A stretch of DNA of 64,000 nucleotides from Chryseobacterium pennipullorum (GTDB lineage Bacteria; Bacteroidota; Bacteroidia; Flavobacteriales; Weeksellaceae), in contig NZ_QNVV01000001.1 of the NCBI RefSeq assembly GCF_003384725.1, positions 1 through 64,000 of the forward strand, in the 5' to 3' direction. Within the stretch, counting starts at the first letter, position 1. Every line of letters begins with the position of its first letter. The translations under genes and the position numbers were made by a program. The notes below the pieces were generated by a model. That model was not told the DNA's origin, ran no database searches, and worked only from the letters and a program-made list of their open reading frames with translations. Positions 18,252-26,380 of this stretch are shown piece after piece.

Positions 18252-21200
18252 TTATCGTGTCGCATTGATAATTGCTGTAGTGATCTGATTTTCTTTTTCC
18301 TTTGAATAGGTGGAATCATAAGGCTCCATTACATCAAACAGATACTGATAAAAAGGAGAGATCTTCTGTATCTCTTCAGATTCCTTCATCGCTTTTTCTT
18401 TGCCCATCTGCTGAAGATCTTTTACAAAAGCATTGAATTTCTTATCGATCGGCTCTATGGATTTTACCAGATATGCATATCCTTTTTCTTTCTGTCCGAT
18501 CTTTGTATAGGCGTCTGTTACTGCAGAAACCACAAGAGAATATTCCATAGGTTTTGTTCTCATCTGTCTTCTCAGATAGCTCTGATCTGCCTTGGAAAGG
18601 CTTAAGTAATAATCATATTCTTCAAAAATTCCTTTTTTAAGAACCTCTGCCAGCTGAAGGCCTTTCTGCTCCTGTCCAGCAATAATATAACCTGAAACAA
18701 TAGAACTCAATGAACGCGGATCGTTATATTTTTCTGCAGGAATTTCTTTAGCAGCAAGGTCAAGAATCTCCAGTGCCTTTGCCTTCTCTCCTTTCAGGGC
18801 AAGTGCTGAAGCGGCTCTGCTCGCGGACATTCTGTAACTGATAATATTGGAAGTAGCCGTCTCATCAAAATGAACATTAAGGTTTTTGAAGTTCCCCCAT
18901 CTGAAGTTTTTTACCACATTATACAGAGAATTGGCATCTACTCTTCCCATATCACCGTCTGCACTTGGCGGGGTATGAATTGGAAGTAACCGGTAGCTGA
19001 ATCCATCAAACTGAAGATATTCATTAAGGTAAAAGATATTCTCGCTGTCGTAGATTCCACCTGAAGAGAAATTGATCGGACGTTTCCAATCGAAGTTCGC
19101 CAGGAGATCCATTAAGATCAGATTATTTTTATACAGTGTATTCCCTTTGTATGTGATCATGATTTGGTTCACAACGTTCGGAAGATCAGCCTGGTTTATA
19201 ATTCCTGCTTTCAATGCATTTTCCTTATTCACAGGAAGAATGAATTTGTTAACAGGTAGGATATTGTATTTTTCATATTTTTCTTCTCCGAAGTACATTT
19301 TCAGCAATTCATCTTTTTCAGGAGATTTAAATTTGATAAAATTGATCGCTTCTTTCAGCGTAAGAGAATCTTGAGTAAGGTATTTTCTGAACGCCTGGAA
19401 TTCCGTATCAGGAACACCCTGCTCTTTCAGCATAGAGAATACGCCTTCCCAGTCTTCTTTTTTCATCATATAGATCTGGTCATTCACCCCGTCTCTGTAA
19501 TCTTCGTGAGTAAGCTGGCTAGGGATTCCCATAGCATTGTATGTTCTTCTTTTGATCTGATCCAGGTTCCATGGTGTAGACGCAAGGGTAAAATTAACCA
19601 CTTTCACATCATCTCTGAATCTTTCTGTTTCCTGAATCGCCCATACCGGATACGTATCATTATCCCCATATACAAAAAGGATATCGTTCTTTGGCAGTGA
19701 CTTTAATACAGAATAGGCATAGTCATATGCTGTATACCTCTCACTTCTGTCATGAACGTTATAATTCTGGAAGCCCATCATGAAAGGGACCCCCAATAAA
19801 ACCACCCCTAAAGCGATATTGGCTCCGTTGGACTTTACTTTAGATTGTAAGAACCAAAGAATGGCTCCTGCTCCCATACCGATCCAGATGGCAAAAGCAT
19901 AAAAAGATCCTACCATCGCATAATCTCTCTCTCTAGGCTCGAAAGGTTTTACTCCGGTATAGAAAATAATCCCAACACTGGTTAAGATAAATAATGATAA
20001 CAGTGCATAGAATCTTCCAAAATCTCTGTTCAGCTGGAAAAAGAACCCGATCAAACCTAAAATTAAGGGAAGGAAGAAGAACTTTACGGTACTTTCATTC
20101 TTAAATTTAGCAGGCATTTTATCCTGATTTCCTACCGTCACGTTATCAACAAAAGGAATTCCGGAAATCCAGTTTCCTTTTGTGCTTTCCATATTTCCTT
20201 CAAGGTCATTCTGCCTTCCTACGAAATTCCACATCAGGTATCTTACAAAGTAATATCCGTTCTGGAAGGTAATAAAGTAGTCCATATTCTGAAGGAACGA
20301 AGGCTTCTGAACATTAATCAGATTATAAGGCTTTACTTTCAGGTAATCTGCAGCAGTAATCGACTTATCTTCATATTTTGTTCTCAGCTCATCGAAAATC
20401 TGTTTCGCCTGAGGATTGTCTGCCACGTCTTCATTACCATAGTTGAATGCAAAATCAGGAGCCCCATACATTGAGATATAGTTCGCCATCACGTCCTTAT
20501 CTTCATTAAACATTCTAGGCATTAAGCTTATCTGAGACTTACTGAATACATAATTGAAACGGTCTCCGGTTTTTCTGTATGTTCCGGTTTTCTCATCTTT
20601 TTCAAAGATTTCACCCGTCTTTTTTGTTTTAAAGCTTCCGTCCTCATTTTTTTCAATTCCGTTCGCATCAAGGAAAGCAGTATAGTTTTGTCCATATATT
20701 GTTGGCCAGTCACCATATTGTTCCCTGTTATAATAATCCAGCATTCCAATTGCGGTATCCGGATCGTTAAGGTTCATTGGTGGGTTCGCGTTTGCTCTAA
20801 TGGGAATAACCATCCAACAAGAGAATCCAATCATCATAAAAACAACTGATAAAGCAATAGTCTGATAGACATTTCTTTTTGCCTTTCTTGCATATTTGAT
20901 AAGAAAGTAGCAGATCGCAACCATTAAGATAAATGCTGCAATTGTTCCTGAGTGGAAAGGAAGTCCGAGGCCATTGACAAAGAAGATTTCTAATCTTCCA
21001 AACATGGTCATGATCAGAGGGAAAATAATTTTGAAAACAATAATCAAAATTCCCAGTGTAATCAGATTAGCCCAGATAAAATTTTTCCAGGTAAACTTGT
21101 AATTTCTTGCATAATATACCAGACATACTGCAGGAATAGCCAGCATCCCCATCATATGTACCCCTACGGAAAGTCCCAAAACAAAGAAAATCAGAATGAT

Positions 21201-21737
21201 CCATCTTTCACTGTCTTTTGCCTGGTACTCATTTTCCCATTTTGTAATCAACCAGACCAAAAGTGCAATAAACATTGACGCCATTGAGTACACCTCTCCT
21301 TCTACCGCAGAGAACCAGAAGGTATCCGAGAAGGTGAAGCAAAGCGCTCCAACCGCTCCTGCAAATAGAATGGAAATTTCCTGGTGTTTGGTGATCTCTT
21401 CAAAGTCTTTGTTGAGCAGTCTTCTCACAAAATGAGTGATGGTCCAAAATAAAAATAAAATAGTCAGTGCACTGAACAATGCAGACATCGCGTTGATAAC
21501 GATGGAATAATTCTCGCCTTTTCCTAATGCAAAAATGGCTGCCACGGCACCCACTATCTGGAATAAAGCCGCTCCGGGAGCGTGCGTTACTTCAAGTTTT
21601 ACTGCAGAAGAAATGTACTCGCCGCAATCCCAGAAACTGAAATTGGGTTCTATTGTGGACAAGTACGTGAAAAACGCAATGACGAAAATCACCCATCCCA
21701 AAACGGTGTTCCATTGCCTAAAAGTCCAATTTTTCAT
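18252..21737 (-). CDS. DUF2723 membrane protein with C-terminal helical region
   Basis: 1161 residues. The N-terminus carries the DUF2723 core (EPNFSFWDCGEYISSAVKLE, then THAPGAALFQ) and about a dozen membrane helices to residue about 680. A large soluble region follows (YGDNDTYPVWAIQE) and the last about 250 residues look TPR-like (ALALKGEKAKALEILDLAAK). The family is related to TMEM260, a eukaryotic protein O-mannosyltransferase; bacterial members are widespread in Bacteroidota and may act in envelope or protein glycosylation. The region between helices is exported by topology prediction. Transcribed divergently from the cysteate synthase-like gene. Confidence 0.85.
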   Translation of the reverse strand: MKNWTFRQWNTVLGWVIFVIAFFTYLSTIEPNFSFWDCGEYISSAVKLEVTHAPGAALFQIVGAVAAIFALGKGENYSIVINAMSALFSALTILFLFWTITHFVRRLLNKDFEEITKHQEISILFAGAVGALCFTFSDTFWFSAVEGEVYSMASMFIALLVWLITKWENEYQAKDSERWIILIFFVLGLSVGVHMMGMLAIPAVCLVYYARNYKFTWKNFIWANLITLGILIIVFKIIFPLIMTMFGRLEIFFVNGLGLPFHSGTIAAFILMVAICYFLIKYARKAKRNVYQTIALSVVFMMIGFSCWMVIPIRANANPPMNLNDPDTAIGMLDYYNREQYGDWPTIYGQNYTAFLDANGIEKNEDGSFKTKKTGEIFEKDEKTGTYRKTGDRFNYVFSKSQISLMPRMFNEDKDVMANYISMYGAPDFAFNYGNEDVADNPQAKQIFDELRTKYEDKSITAADYLKVKPYNLINVQKPSFLQNMDYFITFQNGYYFVRYLMWNFVGRQNDLEGNMESTKGNWISGIPFVDNVTVGNQDKMPAKFKNESTVKFFFLPLILGLIGFFFQLNRDFGRFYALLSLFILTSVGIIFYTGVKPFEPRERDYAMVGSFYAFAIWIGMGAGAILWFLQSKVKSNGANIALGVVLLGVPFMMGFQNYNVHDRSERYTAYDYAYSVLKSLPKNDILFVYGDNDTYPVWAIQETERFRDDVKVVNFTLASTPWNLDQIKRRTYNAMGIPSQLTHEDYRDGVNDQIYMMKKEDWEGVFSMLKEQGVPDTEFQAFRKYLTQDSLTLKEAINFIKFKSPEKDELLKMYFGEEKYEKYNILPVNKFILPVNKENALKAGIINQADLPNVVNQIMITYKGNTLYKNNLILMDLLANFDWKRPINFSSGGIYDSENIFYLNEYLQFDGFSYRLLPIHTPPSADGDMGRVDANSLYNVVKNFRWGNFKNLNVHFDETATSNIISYRMSASRAASALALKGEKAKALEILDLAAKEIPAEKYNDPRSLSSIVSGYIIAGQEQKGLQLAEVLKKGIFEEYDYYLSLSKADQSYLRRQMRTKPMEYSLVVSAVTDAYTKIGQKEKGYAYLVKSIEPIDKKFNAFVKDLQQMGKEKAMKESEEIQKISPFYQYLFDVMEPYDSTYSKEKENQITTAIINATR

Positions 21738-21897
21738 AGTATTAAATCAATTATGCGAAAATAGGGCTTTTATATTATTTTATGCGGGTTTTAACAAATT
21801 TTAAAAATTTTGGAATGGTATTTGAGACAATAGACGTGTTAAAACTGAAAATACGAAATAGATTTTTATCAAAACACGCCCTAGAAATCAAACAAAA

Positions 21898-21929
21898 GTT
21901 TAGTAATTATTTATTTTTTTGTATTTTTG
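21898..21929 (+). promoter_or_regulatory. Promoter of the cysteate synthase-like gene
   Basis: A -7 element TATTTTTG (21922-21929) matches TAnnTTTG, with a weak GTTTAG -33 region near 21898 at about 19-bp spacing. The expected start is about 25 bp before the ATG at 21960. Confidence 0.6.
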
Positions 21930-21959
21930 CAGTCAGATTTTTATTGAAAATAACAAATA

Positions 21960-22997
21960 ATGAGTAATGTTTACGATAATATCCTTGGCCTAATAGGAAA
22001 CACTCCTATGGTGAAGCTAAATACTGTCACAAAAGATATTCCAGCAACCGTTTATGCCAAGTTAGAATCATATAATCCTGGACATTCCACCAAAGATAGA
22101 ATCGCACTTCATATTATAGATAATGCAGAAAAAAAAGGCTTATTAAAAGAAGATTCCGTCGTTGTAGAAACTACTTCCGGAAATACTGGGTTTTCTATTG
22201 CAATGGTATGTATCATAAAGGGATATAAATGTATTCTCGCAGTAAGCGACAAAACGAAGCCTGAAAAGATTGCTTATCTGAAAGCATTGGGAGCAACCGT
22301 GTACATATGCCCGGCAAATGTACCTGCAAACGACCCAAGGTCTTACTATGAAGTTGCCAAAAGAATCGCTGCGGAAACTCCAAATTCCATTTATATCAAT
22401 CAGTACTTTAATGAGCTTAATATTGATGCCCATTATCAGACTACCGGTCCTGAGATCTGGGAACAGACAGAAGGGAAAATCACTCACCTTTTTGCCTGCA
22501 CAGGAACAGGGGGTACATTATCCGGTTCAGCGAAATTTTTGAAGGAAAAAAATCCGGATATCAAGATTATCGGGGTCGATGCAGATGGATCCATACTAAA
22601 AAGCTATCACGAAACAGGGGAAATCCACAAGGAAGATGTACATCCGTACCAGATTGAGGGAATGGGAAAAAATCTTATCCCTTCTGCCCTTCTTTTTGAT
22701 AAGGTAGATGAATTTGTAAGGGTAAATGATGAGATGGCTGCCTACAGAACCCGTGAGATTGCTTTGAAGGAAGCCATCATGGGCGGTTATACCACAGGAG
22801 CAGTAACACAGGGTCTTATACAGTATGCACAGTCACATGAAATTACTGAGAATGACGTCATTGTTTTGATATACCCGGATCATGGTTCGAGATATATCAC
22901 AAAAGTATACAGTGATCAATGGATGGCTGAACAGGGATTTGTGAACAACTGCGTTCACAACTATGACGAAGTTTTCAAAACTGAGTTTATCAAATAA
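21960..22997 (+). CDS. PLP-dependent cysteine synthase-family enzyme, probable cysteate synthase
   Basis: 345 residues. Fold-type II PLP enzyme of the cysteine synthase/CBS group: IGNTPMVKL at the N-terminus, PLP lysine in STKDR (about residue 42), TSGNTG substrate loop, and the GTGGTLSG phosphate-binding loop. The usual NPGGSVKDR around the lysine is changed to NPGHSTKDR. The next gene encodes an alpha-oxoamine synthase. In Flavobacteriia a cysteate synthase and a cysteate fatty acyltransferase make capnine, the precursor of sulfonolipids, so this is most likely the cysteate synthase (CapA type). An ordinary cysteine or cystathionine synthase is the alternative. Confidence 0.75.
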   Translation: MSNVYDNILGLIGNTPMVKLNTVTKDIPATVYAKLESYNPGHSTKDRIALHIIDNAEKKGLLKEDSVVVETTSGNTGFSIAMVCIIKGYKCILAVSDKTKPEKIAYLKALGATVYICPANVPANDPRSYYEVAKRIAAETPNSIYINQYFNELNIDAHYQTTGPEIWEQTEGKITHLFACTGTGGTLSGSAKFLKEKNPDIKIIGVDADGSILKSYHETGEIHKEDVHPYQIEGMGKNLIPSALLFDKVDEFVRVNDEMAAYRTREIALKEAIMGGYTTGAVTQGLIQYAQSHEITENDVIVLIYPDHGSRYITKVYSDQWMAEQGFVNNCVHNYDEVFKTEFIK

Positions 22998-23023
22998 TAG
23001 AAAAATAAATCACAATACAAATC

Positions 23024-23058
23024 AAGCCTTTTGCGTGTTCTACAAAAAAGGCTTTTTT
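23024..23058 (+). terminator. Hairpin with T run between the two PLP enzyme genes
   Basis: Stem aagcctttt (23024-23032) pairs with aaaaggctt (23046-23054) and runs into six T. It lies 26 bp after the first gene and only 20 bp before the ATG of the second, so it looks like a partial terminator or attenuator rather than a full operon end. Confidence 0.7.
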
Positions 23059-23078
23059 ACTTAAAATTACGATATAAA

Positions 23079-24353
23079 ATGTTGGATATTTTTGAAAGAA
23101 TAAAAGAAAATCCAGGACCTCTTGGACAATTTGCAGATTACGGTGAAGGTTATTTTATTTTCCCGAGATTAGAGGGACCTATCGGCCCAAGGATGCAGTT
23201 TCAGGGGAGAGAAGTGATTTTCTGGAGTGCCAATGATTATTTGGGATTGTGTAATCATCCTGAAGTCATAGAAGCAGATGCCAAAGCAGCTGCAGAATAT
23301 GGAATGTTCTACCCGATGGGAGCAAGAGCGATGTCTGGAGAAACAGATCAGCACCTTCAGTTGGAGAGAGAATTGGCAGACTTTGTACAAAAAGAATCCG
23401 CATATTTACTGAATTTCGGTTATCAGGGCATGGTTTCCACCATTGATGCTTTGGTAAGCAGAAACGACGTAATTGTTTATGATGTAGACTCTCATGCATG
23501 TATCGTTGACGGGGTAAGACTTCATTCCGGTAAGAGATTTACCTACAGACATAATGATATGGAAAGCCTTGAAAAAAACCTTCAGCGAGCGACAAAAGTA
23601 GCTGAAGAAACAGGTGGAGGTATCCTTGTGATCACTGAGGGGGTTTTCGGAATGAGAGGCCAGCAGGGAAAAATAAAAGAGATCTGTGACCTGAAATCAA
23701 AATACCAGTTTAGACTTTTGGTGGATGATGCACACGGATTCGGAACCCTGGGTAAAACAGGTGCAGGTGTTGGTGAAGAACAGGACTGTACAGATCAGAT
23801 CGATGTTTATTTCTCCACTTTTGCTAAATCTATGGCAGGTTTTGGAGCCTTCCTTGCAGGAAATAAAGACATTATCAGATATCTGAAATTCAACCTTAGA
23901 TCACAGATTTTTGCAAAATCACTGACGATGCCGATGGTAATCGGAGGGTTGAAAAGACTGGAACTTTTAAGATCCAGACCTGAGATTAAAGCCAAGCTTT
24001 GGGAAAATGTTGAAAAATTACAGAGTGGCCTTATAAAGAGAGGATTCAATATTGGCGATACCAATACTTGTGTGACTCCGGTAATGATGCAGGGAACACC
24101 GGTAGAAGCCACCCTGTTGGTAAAAGACTTAAGAGAAATTTACGGAATCTTCACTTCAGTCGTTGTATACCCTGTTATACCAAAAGGAATGATCCTGTTA
24201 AGACTGATTCCTACAGCATCTCACACAGATGCAGAGATCAATGAAACTCTTGCCGCATTTGAGGCCATTCATGATAAATTAGTAAGTGGTTACTATAAAG
24301 AGCAGGAGCAAAAACTACTGCAGGAACAAGGATTAAGTTTTAAACCGATTTAA
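23079..24353 (+). CDS. Alpha-oxoamine synthase, probable cysteate-C-fatty acyltransferase
   Basis: 424 residues from the ATG at 23079; the upstream in-frame extension to 23031 runs through the hairpin and is not convincing. It is a fold-type I PLP enzyme of the AOS group (KBL, SPT, BioF): ANDYLGL, GARAMSGETDQHLQLE, DDAHGFGTLG, and the PLP lysine in FSTFAKSMAGFG. Such enzymes condense an acyl thioester with an amino acid and release CO2. Paired with a cysteate synthase-like gene it is best read as the cysteate acyltransferase making 3-ketocapnine for sulfonolipids. Serine palmitoyltransferase or KBL is the alternative. Confidence 0.75.
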   Translation: MLDIFERIKENPGPLGQFADYGEGYFIFPRLEGPIGPRMQFQGREVIFWSANDYLGLCNHPEVIEADAKAAAEYGMFYPMGARAMSGETDQHLQLERELADFVQKESAYLLNFGYQGMVSTIDALVSRNDVIVYDVDSHACIVDGVRLHSGKRFTYRHNDMESLEKNLQRATKVAEETGGGILVITEGVFGMRGQQGKIKEICDLKSKYQFRLLVDDAHGFGTLGKTGAGVGEEQDCTDQIDVYFSTFAKSMAGFGAFLAGNKDIIRYLKFNLRSQIFAKSLTMPMVIGGLKRLELLRSRPEIKAKLWENVEKLQSGLIKRGFNIGDTNTCVTPVMMQGTPVEATLLVKDLREIYGIFTSVVVYPVIPKGMILLRLIPTASHTDAEINETLAAFEAIHDKLVSGYYKEQEQKLLQEQGLSFKPI

Positions 24354-24365
24354 TCTTAATAATAT

Positions 24366-24396
24366 AAAAACCACTGATTGATTCAGTGGTTTTTTA
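24366..24396 (+). terminator. Terminator after the acyltransferase gene
   Basis: Stem aaaaaccactga with tcagtggttttt, five-base loop, T-rich tail; 12 bp beyond the stop codon. Confidence 0.88.
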
Positions 24397-24423
24397 TTTT
24401 AAAAAAAACGATAAGCAAACAAA

Positions 24424-25302
24424 ATGAAACTCAGAGGTTATGCACTCGGAATCGTGTCGGCTGTTTCATATGGCCTGATCCCAATTTTTATTCTGCCGAT
24501 TAAAAAGGCACATTTTTCATTGGATATTACACTATTTTACAGGTTCTTCTTTTCTGCATTGATGGTAGGTGGATATCTGCTGTATTCTAAGGAAAGCTTC
24601 AGGATCAGCAAAAAGGAAACTTTAATATTAGCTGTTCTGGGGATCTGCTACGCGCTGTCTTCAGAATTTTTATTTATAGGATATGATTTTCTTACACCTG
24701 GAATTGCCTCTACGGTCTTATTCATTTATCCGGTTATTGTAGCATTGATTATGTTTTTCTTTTATAAAGAGAAACTTACCCTATTTTCCGTAGGGTCATT
24801 GCTTCTCGCATTTGCAGGGGTCATTGTTTTATGCTTAAAAGGAAATGGACTCGAAATAAATTTTGCAGGACTCGGAATTGTGATGCTCAGCTCACTCTTT
24901 TATGCTCTATATATGGTAATTGTCAACAAGTCGAATATTAAAGTTTCCGGATTCAAACTCTCTTTTTATTCTATGATTTTTACTTCGTTGTTTTTTATGA
25001 TTAAAGCAGCTATAGCTAATGAATCCTTTGCTATTCCTTCCGCAGGAATTTTCTTTAATTTTGTTATTTTTGCTTTCCTCACCACGGTCATTTCCAGTTT
25101 GTGTCTGGTATTTGCCATTAAGTATATCGGGTCTACCCCTGTAGCTATTTTAGGAGCTTTGGAACCTGTAGTTGCTGTATTGATCAGTGTCCTGATATTC
25201 CATGAGAAATTTACAGCCAACTTATCGATCGGTATTACGCTGATTCTGCTGGGAGTCACTCTTAATGTGATTACAGATCGTAAGAAACTGAATCATGCAT
25301 GA
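24424..25302 (+). CDS. EamA/DMT-family transporter
   Basis: 292 residues with ten predicted membrane helices in two repeated EamA units (about 1-140 and 145-285). The second unit has the typical AILGALEPVVAVLISVLIFHE segment near the end. Inner-membrane drug/metabolite exporter superfamily; substrate unknown. Starts 70 bp after the preceding stop, behind a terminator, so it likely has its own promoter. Confidence 0.85.
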   Translation: MKLRGYALGIVSAVSYGLIPIFILPIKKAHFSLDITLFYRFFFSALMVGGYLLYSKESFRISKKETLILAVLGICYALSSEFLFIGYDFLTPGIASTVLFIYPVIVALIMFFFYKEKLTLFSVGSLLLAFAGVIVLCLKGNGLEINFAGLGIVMLSSLFYALYMVIVNKSNIKVSGFKLSFYSMIFTSLFFMIKAAIANESFAIPSAGIFFNFVIFAFLTTVISSLCLVFAIKYIGSTPVAILGALEPVVAVLISVLIFHEKFTANLSIGITLILLGVTLNVITDRKKLNHA

Positions 25303-25519
25303 ATTTTTAACACCATAAAACCCGAAAGCTAATTTCTTTGGATTTATATTTGTTACTCTATTTTCATGCTTTAAGGATCATTAATGGGATGAAAAATATT
25401 TTTTTAAGAAAAGGTGTCCGCTACAATTGAGCTTTTTAGCTTTAATACAAATTATCTTCTTATATTGCGTCTCCCTATTAATCGATGTTTACTTACAGCC
25501 AACGGTTACCTCATACTCC

Positions 25520-26263
25520 ATGAAAGAATTACAAAAACTTACAAAAGATCAATTGTACAGCAAGCTTAAAGAAGGATCTGAGTCCTTCTATTCTGCTGTT
25601 TTTCCCGCCCTGGAAAACAATTTTTTTACAGAAAATTCTTTAGACGAGGACAGCTTTGCTGAATTCCTTGAAATGCTGGATGAAGAAACGGCAGAAAAGA
25701 TCAGAGAATCTTCCCTGAACATCAATCATGACGAGGATATACCCGATATTCTGCTTATGGAAAACGAAACCGGCACCTCCCTGAATCTTGTTACTGACGA
25801 AGGTGAGGGCTATAAGATTATTCTCGTTGAAGATGACATTCAGTTATCTGGCAATCTCTTTATCGAAGATTATGTGGTGCTCATTATATCAGGTTCTTTA
25901 AAAGCTGAAAATATTATTGTTAACGGCTCTTTATACTGTTCAGGCAATATTTCGTGCAGTACATTATTCGGAGCCTCTGGAAATGATAATGAAACATGGA
26001 TCGGAGGAAGTATTATGGCTGCTCTTGTTGCAGAAAACGGGCATTATACTGTTGTCGAAGGAAATATATATTCCAGATATTCGATTAGTTTTCATAATGA
26101 GATTACCGGAAAAAGAGGAAAGTTTATCGAAAATATAAGTATGGAACGAGCCAGTGATACCGCTTTGTTAAACCCTGAAATCCTAGATGACGACGGCTAT
26201 TTTGATGAAGAATTCTTCTTGAATTTCATCAACAGCAATTCCCCACAGGCACTTTTTAGATAG
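25520..26263 (+). CDS. Unknown acidic protein with repeat-rich (beta-helix-like) middle
   Basis: 247 residues from MKELQKL at 25520; the longer in-frame extension to 25427 is hydrophobic and not convincing. The N-terminal about 85 residues are acidic and helical (DEDSFAEFLEMLDEE). The middle has short turns such as LSGNLFIEDYV, ISGSLKAENIIVNGSLYCSG and WIGGSI that resemble bactofilin-like or right-handed beta-helix rungs. The C-terminus is again acidic (DDDGYFDEEFF). No signal peptide and no family recognised. It precedes the radical SAM gene by 117 bp on the same strand. Confidence 0.65.
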   Translation: MKELQKLTKDQLYSKLKEGSESFYSAVFPALENNFFTENSLDEDSFAEFLEMLDEETAEKIRESSLNINHDEDIPDILLMENETGTSLNLVTDEGEGYKIILVEDDIQLSGNLFIEDYVVLIISGSLKAENIIVNGSLYCSGNISCSTLFGASGNDNETWIGGSIMAALVAENGHYTVVEGNIYSRYSISFHNEITGKRGKFIENISMERASDTALLNPEILDDDGYFDEEFFLNFINSNSPQALFR

Positions 26264-26359
26264 TACATCAATTGACAAATAAAAAACATCTTCATGTGGC
26301 AAATTATTTTCTGTGTTTATAATCAGGGTAAAAAATTTTTTTCTCAAAAAACTTTGGAA

Positions 26360-26367
26360 TAACTTTG
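26360..26367 (+). promoter_or_regulatory. -7 element before the radical SAM gene
   Basis: TAACTTTG matches TAnnTTTG. It lies 13 bp before the TTG start at 26381, so the transcript would have a very short leader. The -33 region is only T-rich. Confidence 0.5.
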
Positions 26368-26380
26368 CAAAAAATTTCTG

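Noticed and set aside
23031-23078. Longer N-terminus of the AOS enzyme
   Set aside because: It runs through the hairpin and has no family similarity; the ATG at 23079 fits.
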